From assembly GCF_028682175.1 (NCBI RefSeq), contig NZ_JANHKS010000018.1, positions 42,167 through 106,166 of the forward strand: a DNA stretch of 64,000 nucleotides, read 5' to 3'. The DNA is from Pseudomonas putida. Lineage in GTDB: Bacteria > Pseudomonadota > Gammaproteobacteria > Pseudomonadales > Pseudomonadaceae. A model generated the notes under the pieces. That model ran no database searches. It saw only the letters and a list, made by a program, of their open reading frames with translations, and was not told where the DNA came from. This document shows positions 52,168 to 60,828 of this stretch, piece after piece; within the stretch, counting starts at the first letter, position 1, and the number at the start of each line of letters is the position of its first letter. Both the position numbers and the translations under genes were made by a program.

Positions 52168-52500
52168 CCGCTGTCTGCCCTGAAAATTGGAGGTGCAGAG
52201 GGTACGAAAACCCACAGGCCAAAAGGGCGCTTGGCAAATTTTCGGAAATGGCCTACAGATCGTGTGTGCATATCTGATGCGCTGTAGTGTCGTTTTCCGC
52301 GAAACTTATCGGCCCCAGTTTGATCGACTGGCACAGGCGGGGGTTTCATCTGGCGTGATCGCGTATAAAATGCGCCGGGCGCCGTCAATCTGTACCGGCG
52401 CAGGATTATCGATCACCTTTTCAGCATTCATCGTCACCGTCCGGCGCGCCACGCCGGGCCAGCCTGACGGTCAATCGCCACCGGAACAAAGAGAGCAATC
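52168..52500. other. 333-bp divergent gap between vgrG and the YebC-family gene
   Basis: A TATAAA at 52364-52369 is the only promoter-like element noticed, with no convincing -35. No repeat or gene-like frame is seen. Confidence 0.35.
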
Positions 52501-53205
52501 ATGGGCGCACAGTGGAAGGTCAAACACAAAGAAGCAGCAGCCAACGCCAAAGGCAAGATTTTCGGCAAGCTGTCCAAGGAAATCATGATTGCCGCCCGTT
52601 CCGGCGCTGACCCTGACATGAACTCGCGTCTGCGTCTGGTGGTCGAGCAGGCGAAGAAGGCCTCGATGCCACGCGAAACCCTGGAGCGCGCGATCAAGAA
52701 GGGCGCGGGTCTGCTGGGCGAGCATGTTCACTTCGAAAAACTCACTTACGAAGGTTTTGCCCCGCACCAGGTGCCGGTGATCGTCGAGTGCCTGACTGAC
52801 AACGTCAACCGTACGGTTGCCGAAATCCGCGTGCTGTTCCGCAAGGGCCAGTTGGGTGCGGCGGGTTCGGTGTCCTGGGACTTCGAGCACCTGGGCATGA
52901 TCGAGGCTGTTGCTGAGAAGGCTGATGTCGATGCTGACGAAGCGGCCATCGAGGCGGGTGCGCAGGATGTTGAAGCGGGCGATGAGGGTGTGACGCTGTT
53001 CTACACCGAAACCACGGATCTGGATGCGGTGTGCAAGGCGCTGCCGGAGCAGGGGTTTACGGTTGAGTCGGCGAAGATCGGGTATCGCCCGAAGAATCCG
53101 GTGTCGGGTTTGAGTGATGAGCAGATGGCTGAGGTCGAGGCGTTCCTGGAAGCGATCGATAGCCATGATGATGTGCAGAACGTTTATGTGGGGTTGGCGG
53201 GGTAA
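52501..53205 (+). CDS. YebC/PmpR-family protein (YebC paralogue)
   Basis: 234 residues, DUF28 three-domain fold. The N terminus [20 protein letters not shown] is shorter than the AGHSKWANIKHRK type of canonical YebC, so this is the second-type paralogue that many Pseudomonas carry in addition to yebC beside ruvC. Other motifs: [29 protein letters not shown] (in segments), [28 protein letters not shown] (in segments), [12 protein letters not shown]. Family members act as transcription regulators or ribosome-rescue factors at proline stretches. GAGAG ribosome site upstream. No ruv genes nearby. Confidence 0.92.
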   Translation: MGAQWKVKHKEAAANAKGKIFGKLSKEIMIAARSGADPDMNSRLRLVVEQAKKASMPRETLERAIKKGAGLLGEHVHFEKLTYEGFAPHQVPVIVECLTDNVNRTVAEIRVLFRKGQLGAAGSVSWDFEHLGMIEAVAEKADVDADEAAIEAGAQDVEAGDEGVTLFYTETTDLDAVCKALPEQGFTVESAKIGYRPKNPVSGLSDEQMAEVEAFLEAIDSHDDVQNVYVGLAG

Positions 53206-53231
53206 GGTGTTTTTGCGCCTCGCGGCTTGAT

Positions 53232-53259
53232 GATGGTTCCCACGCTCTGCGTGGGAACG
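53232..53259. repeat. Short palindromic repeat GTTCCCACGC-N3-GCGTGGGAAC
   Basis: A perfect palindrome of a type seen repeatedly in Pseudomonas intergenic DNA, 27 bp after the YebC-family stop. It could form a terminator-like hairpin but has no T tract. Confidence 0.7.
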
Positions 53260-53333
53260 GCTGTGTAGACGCTCGGCGTCGTTGGGTGACATGGGATCGG
53301 GTGTATATCCGGTTTCTCGGATGGTGCGGGGTA

Positions 53334-53560
53334 TGCTTTCCGCCCTTACGGCGGGTCACTTTTGGCATTCGCCCCAAAAGTAACCAAAAGGTCTTTGCGA
53401 CAGGCTAGGGTCCTTCGGACTTCCCTCGCTCCGGCGCCGTTCCGGGGGCACGCCGTGATGGGCCGTCCCTGGCCCGCACGGCTTTCGCGGCATCCCTGCC
53501 GCTCATCCCCCTCCACGACACCTGCGCTCGGCCTGGCGCCTTGACGTCGCATTCTGCGGC
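53334..53560. repeat. Pseudomonas intergenic repeat element with nested hairpins
   Basis: Contains CCGCC-CTTA-GGCGG-type and ACTTTTGG-N8-CCAAAAGT (53358-53381) stems followed by GTAACCAAAAGGTCTTTGCG. I recall this block as a common dispersed Pseudomonas repeat. The 60-codon frame inside it (53362-53544) is the sort often mis-annotated as a gene and is not counted. Confidence 0.55.
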
Positions 53561-53615
53561 GCCTGTGCCATCGCATATGAAGATCAAGATCAAAAGCTTC
53601 GGTTGTACACCGCCC

Positions 53616-53733
53616 CGTAGCAGCACGGCTTGCCGGCGGGGGCGTCCTCGAAATCGCCCCCGATCCTGTAGGAGCGCGCTTGCCCGCGACGGCGGCCGTA
53701 AGATCGCCCCCGCCGGCAAGCCGTGCTGCTACG
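53616..53733. repeat. REP cluster mixing classes a and b
   Basis: CGTAGCAGCACGGCTTGCCG at 53616, then CTGTAGGAGCGCGCTTGCCC at about 53667 and inverted GCAAGCCGTGCTGCTACG ending at 53733. It touches the stop of the protein kinase gene. Confidence 0.88.
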
Positions 53734-55030
53734 GTTGGGTTTTGCTTTCCCGGATCGATTGTTCGACGCTGGCGAAATCCGGGCGGGCCATGACGTCTGG
53801 TTGTACGCATCGCCCCTGCAACGCTTGCAACCGGGCTGTCTGCTCTTCGCTGGCATCGCAACGCTCCAGCCATTCGCCCAGCAGGATGCCGAATGCCCTT
53901 ACTTCAATGCGTTCCAGCGTCTGTCCGGTTTCGTGGTCGGGATAAAACGCGGCCGCTCCGAAATCCCCGAGCAGGCATTCGCCGTTTTCGGTCCAGAGGA
54001 TGTTGTGGGCGTACAGGTCGCCGTGGTTGATTCCTCGGGCGTGCAGGTGGCGGCAGACCGAGGCGATGCCGGTGGCCATTCGCTGAACGGTGGCCAGGGT
54101 CATGCGGGTGCCGTTATACACGTCGCGGGTGCAGGATTGCAGGCTCGGCGGGCGGGCGAGGGTGGTGAAGCGCGGGGAGATCAGTTCCATCACCAGGCCC
54201 CGGGCCTGCTGCGGATGGCCGCAGATCTGGCCCAGCAATGGAATCAGGTCCGGGTGCTGGCCGGCGGCGATGCAGGCGGCCATTTCGTCGAGGGGCGAGC
54301 CGTCGCTGGTCAGGTCGCCTTTGTACAATTTGACCGCGACGTCCTGTGGAACGCCTTGATCATCCCGCCATTCGCCCCGATGAATGATCCCCGAGGCACC
54401 TTCGCCGAGCACGTCGTGCAGCGTCAGTTGTGACCAGGGAATCTGGCGGATCGGCTCCTCGATATGGGCGTCGTGCAGCGGGTTGCCCGCGAACGCCAGC
54501 CAGGCCAGGGCAGGCATGTTCAGCAGCCAGTCGGGCAGTTGGCGCAGCCGGTTGGCGGCGATGCGCACCAGTTCCAGCCGTTCGCACGACGCCAGCGAGG
54601 CTGGCAGGCTGGTCAGCCGGTTGCCCGCCATCATCAGCTTTTGCAGGTTTTCGAATTGCCCCAGTTCCTCGGGAAGCGACTCGATGCGGTTGTCGGTCAG
54701 CACCAGCGAGCGCAAGCGCGGCGGCAGCGCGCGGGGTGACACTTCAACGATCTGGCAGGACTTGAACCCGACGAAAAACAGCTGCTCGCACCGGCCCAGC
54801 GCTTCGGGCAGGCGGGTAAACGGATTGTTCGAGCAGAAGATGATCTGCAGGTGTTCGAGCCGATGCAGGTCCGCAGGCAGATCAGTCAGCTGGTTGCCGC
54901 TCAGATTCAGCACCTGAAGCGAATCGGCGAGGCTGAAGATCTCATCGGGAAAGTGCGTCAGGCCACAGCTGAGGTCCAGCCGCGTGATACCGGCCAGCTT
55001 ACCGGCGCGCAGATCTTCAAGGGTGTGCAT
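53729..55030 (-). CDS. Leucine-rich-repeat protein kinase (eukaryotic-like)
   Basis: 433 residues in two parts. Residues 15-190 hold about seven leucine-rich repeats of roughly 23 residues (LQVLNLSGNQLTDLPADL, LRSLVLTDNRIESLPEEL, LQKLMMAGNRLTSLPASL). Residues 203-425 form a Hanks-type kinase: glycine loop LGEGASGIIHRG (209-219), VAVK with Lys234, catalytic HGDLYAHN (Asp338, Asn343) and DFG (356-358). All catalytic residues are present. No transmembrane segment or signal peptide, so it is cytosolic unless secreted. No phosphatase or substrate gene is adjacent. It could be a regulatory kinase or an effector acting in a host; the sequence alone does not decide. Confidence 0.9.
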   Translation of the reverse strand: MHTLEDLRAGKLAGITRLDLSCGLTHFPDEIFSLADSLQVLNLSGNQLTDLPADLHRLEHLQIIFCSNNPFTRLPEALGRCEQLFFVGFKSCQIVEVSPRALPPRLRSLVLTDNRIESLPEELGQFENLQKLMMAGNRLTSLPASLASCERLELVRIAANRLRQLPDWLLNMPALAWLAFAGNPLHDAHIEEPIRQIPWSQLTLHDVLGEGASGIIHRGEWRDDQGVPQDVAVKLYKGDLTSDGSPLDEMAACIAAGQHPDLIPLLGQICGHPQQARGLVMELISPRFTTLARPPSLQSCTRDVYNGTRMTLATVQRMATGIASVCRHLHARGINHGDLYAHNILWTENGECLLGDFGAAAFYPDHETGQTLERIEVRAFGILLGEWLERCDASEEQTARLQALQGRCVQPDVMARPDFASVEQSIRESKTQP

Positions 55031-55102
55031 GGTGACGGCTGCCGTGGTTCAGGGCCCGCCATCATAGCGAGTCGGCGGGGACTGTGGCTAACGGCGCAGG
55101 GA

Positions 55103-55651
55103 TCAGCCCAGGCAACGGTCCAGCAACTGGTACATGCGTTCGAGGGTCGGGGCCGATTCGGCGTAGAGAATGCGGTAGACCATGGGCGCCACCACCGCAT
55201 CGATCAGCTCATCGGCGTCGGGGCTGCGCTCGCCGCGTTCCTGTGCGCGGTCGATGATGATCTGCAACTGGTCACGCACCATGTTCAGGCATTTGCCGGA
55301 GCACAGGGTGGCGCTGCTGCCCACCACATCGCGCATCATTTCCCGGCCTGGGGCGGAGCTGGTTTCTTCCAGGTAGACCTCGACCCAGGTGCGCAGGTCG
55401 TCGCGCAGATTGCCGCAATCCACCGGCTCGTCAGGGCGCAGGCGTTCTACGGCAGCGTCGGCGAGCAGCGAGGTCAGGTCGCCCCAGCGTCGATAGATGG
55501 TCGAAGGCGTGACCCCCGCCCGCGCGGCGATCATCGGCACGCTGAGGGCGGAGCGGTCCAGTTCCTGCAACAGATCACGCACTGCGGCGTGGATCGATGT
55601 CTGCACCCGGGCGCTACGTCCGCCGGTGCGAATGCCTTCTTTGATAGCCAT
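55103..55651 (-). CDS. TetR-family repressor of the adjacent MFS gene
   Basis: 182 residues. Helix-turn-helix at 25-65 (LSVPMIAARAGVTPSTIYRRWGDL). The C-terminal domain resembles TetR_C_16-type regulators (VYLEETSSAPGREMMRDVVG). Divergent from an MFS gene with a long inverted repeat in the 106-bp gap, the classical repressor-efflux pair. Ligand unknown. Confidence 0.9.
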   Translation of the reverse strand: MAIKEGIRTGGRSARVQTSIHAAVRDLLQELDRSALSVPMIAARAGVTPSTIYRRWGDLTSLLADAAVERLRPDEPVDCGNLRDDLRTWVEVYLEETSSAPGREMMRDVVGSSATLCSGKCLNMVRDQLQIIIDRAQERGERSPDADELIDAVVAPMVYRILYAESAPTLERMYQLLDRCLG

Positions 55652-55669
55652 GAAGCGGACCCTAACACA

Positions 55670-55721
55670 AAGTATTTGCTTTAAGCAGATTTAGCTCGCA
55701 CACTCACTAAAGCAAATATTT
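55670..55721. promoter_or_regulatory. Inverted-repeat operator between TetR and MFS genes
   Basis: AAGTATTTGCTTTA at 55670-55683 and TAAAGCAAATATTT at 55708-55721, complementary at 13 of 14 positions with a 24-bp spacer. Probable TetR binding sites covering both promoters. Confidence 0.6.
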
Positions 55722-55757
55722 AGCTTTTAATGCGTGCTTTTTCGAGAGAGTGTACCC

Positions 55758-56969
55758 GTGTCTGATTCTTTGCAGAACCCGCCAGACGATGGTCGGAGCC
55801 CACGACAAGGTCACTTGATGTATCTGGCCTTCGTCATGCTCTGTTTCTTCGCTGCATCCAGTGCGCCGACGCCGCTGTATCACGTGTATCAACAGGCGTG
55901 GGGCTTCTCCTCGGCGCTGTTGACGCTGGCGTTCGCCGTGTACGCCTTGAGCCTGCTGACGACTTTGCTGGTGTTCGGCTCGCTGTCGGACTACCTGGGA
56001 CGCAGGCCGGTGATTCTGGCGGCGCTGTTGCTGGAAATCGCCTCGATGGGGCTGTTTATCCTGGCCAGTGACGTCAACTGGCTGATCGCAGCCCGCGTCG
56101 TGCAAGGTGTCGCCACCGGCATTGCTTCAAGCGCCTTGGCCGCAGCCATGCTGGACACCGACCAGACACAGGGCCCGCTGGTCAACAGCATCACGCCGAT
56201 GTTCGGCATGGCCGTGGGTGCGCTGGGCACCAGTGTGCTGGTGGAGTATGCGCCGTTACCCATGCTGCTGGCCTATGGGTTGCTGCTGGCAGCCTTCGTC
56301 GGACAGGCACTGTACCTGTGGCGCGTGGCGGAAACCGTGACGCCGCAGCCCGGCGTGCTGAAAACCCTGAAGCCTGCGATGCGCGTTCCGCCCCAGGCAC
56401 GCAGCACCTTGCTGCTGATCTTGCCGGCGGACATCGCGGCCTGGGCGCTGGGCGGATTCTTCCTGTCACTGGCGCCTTCGCTGCTGGCGGCGGCCACCGG
56501 GGCGGTGTCGGTGGTCAACGGCGGGCTTGCGGTGGCGGCGCTGACCATCAGCGGCGCGGTTTCGATCATGAACCTGCGCTTGAAAGCACCACGCCTGGCC
56601 TTGCTGGTCGGCACCAGTTTTCTCGCCGCAGGCGTAGCAGTAGTGCTGCTGGCGGTCAATCTGGGCTGGCTCTGGCTGTTCTTCACCGGGGCCGTGGTGG
56701 CCGGGATCGGTTTCGGCGCCAGTTTCCTCGGGTCGCTTCGCCTGCTGCTGCCGCTGGCCCACGCCCATGAACGGGCAGGGCTGATGTCGACCTTTCTGGC
56801 GCTCAGCTACCTGGCGTTCTGTGTGCCCGCGCTGATCGCCGGGCTGGCGGTCAAGACTCAAGGGCTGATCGTGACCACCAATGTCTACGGCTCGGTGGTG
56901 GTGATACTGGCGCTGCTGGCGCTGGGCGGCTTGTTGCTGCGCCGGGCCGAGCGCCCACGGACGGCCTAG
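55758..56969 (+). CDS. MFS efflux transporter
   Basis: 403 residues from GTG 55758; a more distant ATG (8 codons upstream) is also in frame, but its leader lies on the operator. Twelve-TM major facilitator of the DHA-like type: motif A GSLSDYLGRRPVILAALLL between TM2 and TM3, VVQGVATGIASSALAAAMLD at TM4. Likely a drug or metabolite exporter repressed by the divergent TetR protein. Substrate unknown. Confidence 0.9.
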   Translation: MSDSLQNPPDDGRSPRQGHLMYLAFVMLCFFAASSAPTPLYHVYQQAWGFSSALLTLAFAVYALSLLTTLLVFGSLSDYLGRRPVILAALLLEIASMGLFILASDVNWLIAARVVQGVATGIASSALAAAMLDTDQTQGPLVNSITPMFGMAVGALGTSVLVEYAPLPMLLAYGLLLAAFVGQALYLWRVAETVTPQPGVLKTLKPAMRVPPQARSTLLLILPADIAAWALGGFFLSLAPSLLAAATGAVSVVNGGLAVAALTISGAVSIMNLRLKAPRLALLVGTSFLAAGVAVVLLAVNLGWLWLFFTGAVVAGIGFGASFLGSLRLLLPLAHAHERAGLMSTFLALSYLAFCVPALIAGLAVKTQGLIVTTNVYGSVVVILALLALGGLLLRRAERPRTA

Positions 56970-57040
56970 CGCCCGGCCCTGCATTCGTTCGAGGTTCTGC
57001 TAGCTTCTTTCTCTACAAGAACAAGCACAGGGATCCACGG

Positions 57041-58954
57041 ATGAATCATCAGAACGGCGCGCCGCGCCACGCGCCTGACGCAGCCCATTACGACCGGCAT
57101 CACTCCCGTTCCATCACGGACCCTGCGGCCTATTGGGCCGAACAGGCGCAGCAGGTGGCCTGGTATCGCGCGCCGCAAGAGATTTTGCAGTCCATGCCCG
57201 ATGGCACCCATCGCTGGTTCGCCGACGGCTCGCTCAACAGCTGCTATCTGGCGCTGGACAGGCAGATCGAACTGGGGCGCGGCGAGCAACTGGCGCTGAT
57301 CTACGATTCACCCGTGACCGGCCAGCAGGCCAGCTACACCTACCGGCAACTTCACGCCGAAGTCGCTCGGCTCGCGGGGCTGTTGCGTCAACTGGGTGTC
57401 GAGAAGGGCGACGGCGTCATCATCTACATGCCCATGGTGCCGCAGGCGGCGATGGCCATGCTGGCCTGCGCACGCATCGGCGCGATGCATTCGGTGGTGT
57501 TTGGCGGCTTTGCGGCCCATGAGCTGGCGCTGCGCATCGATGACCTGAAACCCAGGCTGTTGCTGACGGCGTCCTGCGGGCTGGAGTTCGACCGGGTCAT
57601 TGCCTACAAGCCGCTGGTGGACAAGGCTCTGGAGCTTTCGAAACACCAGCCGGAACACGTGCTGTTGTGGCAGCGCCCACAAGCGCTGGCGACAATGCTG
57701 CCGGGCCGCGACCTCGACTGGCAGGCCGCATTGAAAGAGGCCAAGCCCGCCGATCCGGTGCCGATGGCCAGCACCGACCCGCTGTATATCCTCTACACCT
57801 CCGGCACCACGGGCAAACCCAAGGGCATCGTGCGGGAAAACGGTGGGCACGCGGTGGCGATGCTCTACACCATGCATCAGGTCTACGGCATGGCTGCGGG
57901 GGATGTCTGGTGGGGTGTTTCCGATGTGGGCTGGGTGGTGGGGCATACGCTGATCGTCTACGGGCCGCTGATGGCCGGCTGCACCACGGTGTTCTACGAA
58001 GGCAAGCCGGTGCGTACCCCGGATGCCGGCGCCTACTGGCGAATCATCGAGCAGTACCGGGTCAATGCGCTGTTCTGCGCGCCGACCGCCATGCGTGCCA
58101 TTCGCAAGGAAGATCCTCAGGGTGAACTGCTCAAGGGCCGCGACCTGAGTTCGATCCGGCAGCTGTTTCTCGCCGGGGAAAAACTGGACTCCAGCACCCA
58201 CCAGTGGCTCGAGCGCCTGACCGGAAAACCGGTGCTCGACCACTGGTGGCAGACCGAAACCGGCTGGCCGGTCACGGCGCCGTGCCTGGGCCTGGAAGGG
58301 CACGTGGCCGGGCCCGGTTCGAGCAACCGTGCGGTGCCGGGCTACGCCGTTCAGGTCATGGACGAAGAGGGCAAACCGCTGCCTCCCGGCGAGCAGGGTT
58401 CCATCGTCATCGCGCTGCCGCTGCCGCCAGGGTGCAGCCAGACCCTGTGGGGCGATCACGCCCGCTACCTGTCGGCCTACCTTCAAGCGTTCCCGGGCTA
58501 CTACAACACCGGCGATGGCGGTTATGTCGACGCTGATGGCTTGGTGTACATCATGGGCCGTACCGACGATGTGATTAACGTCTCCGGCCACCGGCTATCC
58601 ACCGGGGAGATGGAAGATCTGGTCGGCCAGCATCCGGCCGTCGCCGAAAGTGCGGTCATTGGTGTGCACGACGAGATCAAGGGCCAGGTGCCGCTGGCGC
58701 TGGTGGTGCTCAAGGACGGAACGCAGCTGGACGCCGGGGAGGTACGGCAGCAACTGGTGGCACAGGTGCGCGAGCGCATCGGCGCGCTGGCGTGTTTCAA
58801 CCGGGTGGTGGTGGTCAGGCGCCTGCCCAAGACCCGCTCGGGCAAGACCTTGCGTGCGGTGCTGCGCAAGATCGCTGATGGCGAGGATTACAGCGTCCCC
58901 GCGACCATCGACGACCCGGCGATTCTGCAGGAGATCGCCGCCAGTCTTGCCTGA
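57041..58954 (+). CDS. prpE: Propionate/short-chain acyl-CoA synthetase (PrpE type)
   Basis: 637 residues. AMP-forming acyl-CoA synthetase: N-terminal Acs-type segment DPAAYWAEQAQQVAWYRAPQEIL (in segments), phosphate loop YTSGTTGKPKGIVRENGGHA, WWQTETGWPV, YYNTGDGGYVDADGLVYIMGRTDDVINVSGHRLSTGEMED (in segments), and the acetylatable Lys in PKTRSGKTLR near residue 597. WYRAP and the overall pattern favour PrpE over Acs. Makes propionyl-CoA (and related short acyl-CoA) from the acid, CoA and ATP. No methylcitrate-cycle genes adjoin it. Monocistronic by spacing. Confidence 0.9.
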   Translation: MNHQNGAPRHAPDAAHYDRHHSRSITDPAAYWAEQAQQVAWYRAPQEILQSMPDGTHRWFADGSLNSCYLALDRQIELGRGEQLALIYDSPVTGQQASYTYRQLHAEVARLAGLLRQLGVEKGDGVIIYMPMVPQAAMAMLACARIGAMHSVVFGGFAAHELALRIDDLKPRLLLTASCGLEFDRVIAYKPLVDKALELSKHQPEHVLLWQRPQALATMLPGRDLDWQAALKEAKPADPVPMASTDPLYILYTSGTTGKPKGIVRENGGHAVAMLYTMHQVYGMAAGDVWWGVSDVGWVVGHTLIVYGPLMAGCTTVFYEGKPVRTPDAGAYWRIIEQYRVNALFCAPTAMRAIRKEDPQGELLKGRDLSSIRQLFLAGEKLDSSTHQWLERLTGKPVLDHWWQTETGWPVTAPCLGLEGHVAGPGSSNRAVPGYAVQVMDEEGKPLPPGEQGSIVIALPLPPGCSQTLWGDHARYLSAYLQAFPGYYNTGDGGYVDADGLVYIMGRTDDVINVSGHRLSTGEMEDLVGQHPAVAESAVIGVHDEIKGQVPLALVVLKDGTQLDAGEVRQQLVAQVRERIGALACFNRVVVVRRLPKTRSGKTLRAVLRKIADGEDYSVPATIDDPAILQEIAASLA

Positions 58955-58970
58955 GTCTGCATCAAATGAC

Positions 58971-58997
58971 TCAAGTTGCCGTGGCAGGTGCCGACAT
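58971..58997 (+). promoter_or_regulatory. FliA (sigma-28) promoter
   Basis: TCAAGTTG-N11-GCCGACAT, 6 of 8 matches in both hexamer regions to TAAAGTTT-N11-GCCGATAA with the exact spacing. Predicted start about 59005, 35 bp before the next ATG. Confidence 0.65.
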
Positions 58998-59039
58998 ACC
59001 GGACAGGAAAATAACATTCTGTTCGAGCAAGGACCTGCC

Positions 59040-60638
59040 ATGTCAGCGATTTCTTCTGTTTCGGTGATCCAGCCCCAGGTGGTCGCCAAGCTAGCCGCCA
59101 ACGAGCCTGCGGTCAGTGTCACGGCCGCCACGACGGTCAGCAGTGCATCGACTTCCGATACCGTGACCCTGGGTGAGAACACGCGCGTGCCCGATGCCCA
59201 GACCTACACGGTGCGGGGCCTGATCGCCAATCCCGACGTGCCGCCCGCCTGGGAATACACCCAGCAGGACAAGGTTTCGCTGAACATGACCGGCAACTTT
59301 GCCAGCTCAGGCGCCGCCAGCCGCTTCCAGGGCCTGGGCGCATCCTTGCTCGCGCAACTGGCCGAGACCAACAAGAACATCTCGCAATCGGTGATCCGCT
59401 CATCCACCGGCAAGGCACTGGAACCCGCCGAACTGGCAGCGGCCCAGGCGAAACTGCACAGCAACGCGGCCGACAACAGCATCAGCCTGACCCTCAAGAC
59501 CGCCAGCGGCAAGACCGTGCAACTGACCCTGACCAGCTCCGACAACGGGCTGGCGGTGCAGGCGCAGGTCAGCGGCGGCGAGCTGACCGCCGATGAGCAG
59601 GCAGCGCTGGGCAAGATGTCCGACGGGTTCCAGTCAGCCATCGACGGCCTGACCGCCAAACCACCGCAGCTGAAGCTGGATGCGTTGACGAAGTTTGATT
59701 CGAACGTTTTCTCTTCGGTCGACCTGAACACTCGCATCCAGCTTGACGATAAGAGCATCCAGACCCTGCAGCAGCACGCCGACGCCGATGGCCGTTCGGT
59801 GCGCATGAGTGGCGCCTCGGGGGATCTGGACGTCTCGGTGGACCTGAAGAACAGCGCCATCATCGGTGACGCCAACCAGCAGGAAAAGGCGCTCAAGGGT
59901 TATGTCAGCCAGATCGAGGCCGCCCGCAAGCGCGGCGATGGCGATGCGCAATTGCTGTCGATGTTCCAGGATGCCTTCACCACATTGCACAGCGACTATC
60001 CCGGCACGCGCGCAGCCACCACGCCGCAGACCGTCAGTTCCATCGAGCTGACCCAAACCGATCATGGCCTGCTCACCGGTCTTGGGGATTTCAGTGCGTC
60101 GGTGACCGAGAAGGGCAAGGAGGGCAACCCGGCGCGTCCCGGCGAGCTGGACTCCTTCGCCTACAAACTGTCCCAGAGCACCCAGTCCAAGGGCCGCGAT
60201 CAGCTCAATCGCAGCATCGTGCAGGATCAGCAATCGTCGCTGGTGGCCAGCTACCACAAGCCACTGCCGGGCGCGAACAAGCTGGACCTGTCGACAGACC
60301 CTGCCTCGCAGAACTATCTGTATTACCAGATCAACGATCAGGCCAGCAGCAAGACCAGCATCGGCTATGAGAAGGGCGCGCTGATCAATGCCTCGGTGGC
60401 CCAGACCGCCAGCCAGACCACGCGCATTTCCAGATACGTGATGGGGCATCTGGAATCGGACACCACCACACCGCTCAAGTCCTCGAAGAACCAGAACTTC
60501 CTGCATGTATTGCAGCAGGCGATTCAGCAGGACAAGGATGCACAGCTTGGGCGCGGTACGTCGCGGTTGAAAGACACCCTGGCCAACATCCAGGACAAGG
60601 TCTTGATGCAGCCTGATCCCGAGAAGTTGAACGGCTAA
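59040..60638 (+). CDS. Protein of unknown function, predicted flagellar-regulon member
   Basis: 532 residues from the ATG with AAGGA 7 nt upstream; the frame continues back into prpE without meaning. I do not recognise a domain. The first 45 residues (MSAISSVSVIQPQ...) are Ser/Thr/Val/Ala-rich and lack a signal peptide. The rest is hydrophilic with many Gln, Asn, Ser and Thr and few Cys, suggesting an exported or extended protein. A block near 290 (ALKGYVSQIEAARKRGDGDAQLLSMFQDAF) is probably helical. Similar-looking Pseudomonas proteins are often annotated as hypothetical. The FliA promoter suggests a role in motility, surface behaviour or secretion through the flagellar export route. Confidence 0.8.
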   Translation: MSAISSVSVIQPQVVAKLAANEPAVSVTAATTVSSASTSDTVTLGENTRVPDAQTYTVRGLIANPDVPPAWEYTQQDKVSLNMTGNFASSGAASRFQGLGASLLAQLAETNKNISQSVIRSSTGKALEPAELAAAQAKLHSNAADNSISLTLKTASGKTVQLTLTSSDNGLAVQAQVSGGELTADEQAALGKMSDGFQSAIDGLTAKPPQLKLDALTKFDSNVFSSVDLNTRIQLDDKSIQTLQQHADADGRSVRMSGASGDLDVSVDLKNSAIIGDANQQEKALKGYVSQIEAARKRGDGDAQLLSMFQDAFTTLHSDYPGTRAATTPQTVSSIELTQTDHGLLTGLGDFSASVTEKGKEGNPARPGELDSFAYKLSQSTQSKGRDQLNRSIVQDQQSSLVASYHKPLPGANKLDLSTDPASQNYLYYQINDQASSKTSIGYEKGALINASVAQTASQTTRISRYVMGHLESDTTTPLKSSKNQNFLHVLQQAIQQDKDAQLGRGTSRLKDTLANIQDKVLMQPDPEKLNG

Positions 60639-60649
60639 GCCCCACCGTC

Positions 60650-60804
60650 CGTAGCAGTCCGGCTTGCCGGCGTCGGCGATCTTGAGGCCGCCCCCGCCGG
60701 CAAGCCGTGCTGCTACGTGGCTGACCCCACAATCCCCGTAGCAGCCGGGCTTGCCCGCGGGAGCGATCTCATGGCCGCCCCCGCCGGCAAGCCGGACTGC
60801 TACG
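60650..60804. repeat. Two REP pairs, classes a
   Basis: Pairs at 60650-60718 (head TCCGG, tail CCGTGC) and 60737-60804 (head CAGCCGGGC, tail GGACTGC). They fill the convergent gap between the unknown protein gene and the anti-sigma gene. Confidence 0.9.
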
Positions 60805-60828
60805 GGTGGTTCAATCGATTTGACGCCC

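Noticed and set aside
53362..53544. 60-codon small protein after the YebC-family gene
   Set aside because: It lies in a dispersed Pseudomonas repeat with hairpins; such frames recur with the repeat and have no ribosome site.
58650..59039. N-terminal extension of the FliA-controlled unknown protein
   Set aside because: It would read Arg/Trp/Ser-rich out-of-frame sequence of prpE; the ATG at 59040 has a good ribosome site behind a FliA promoter.
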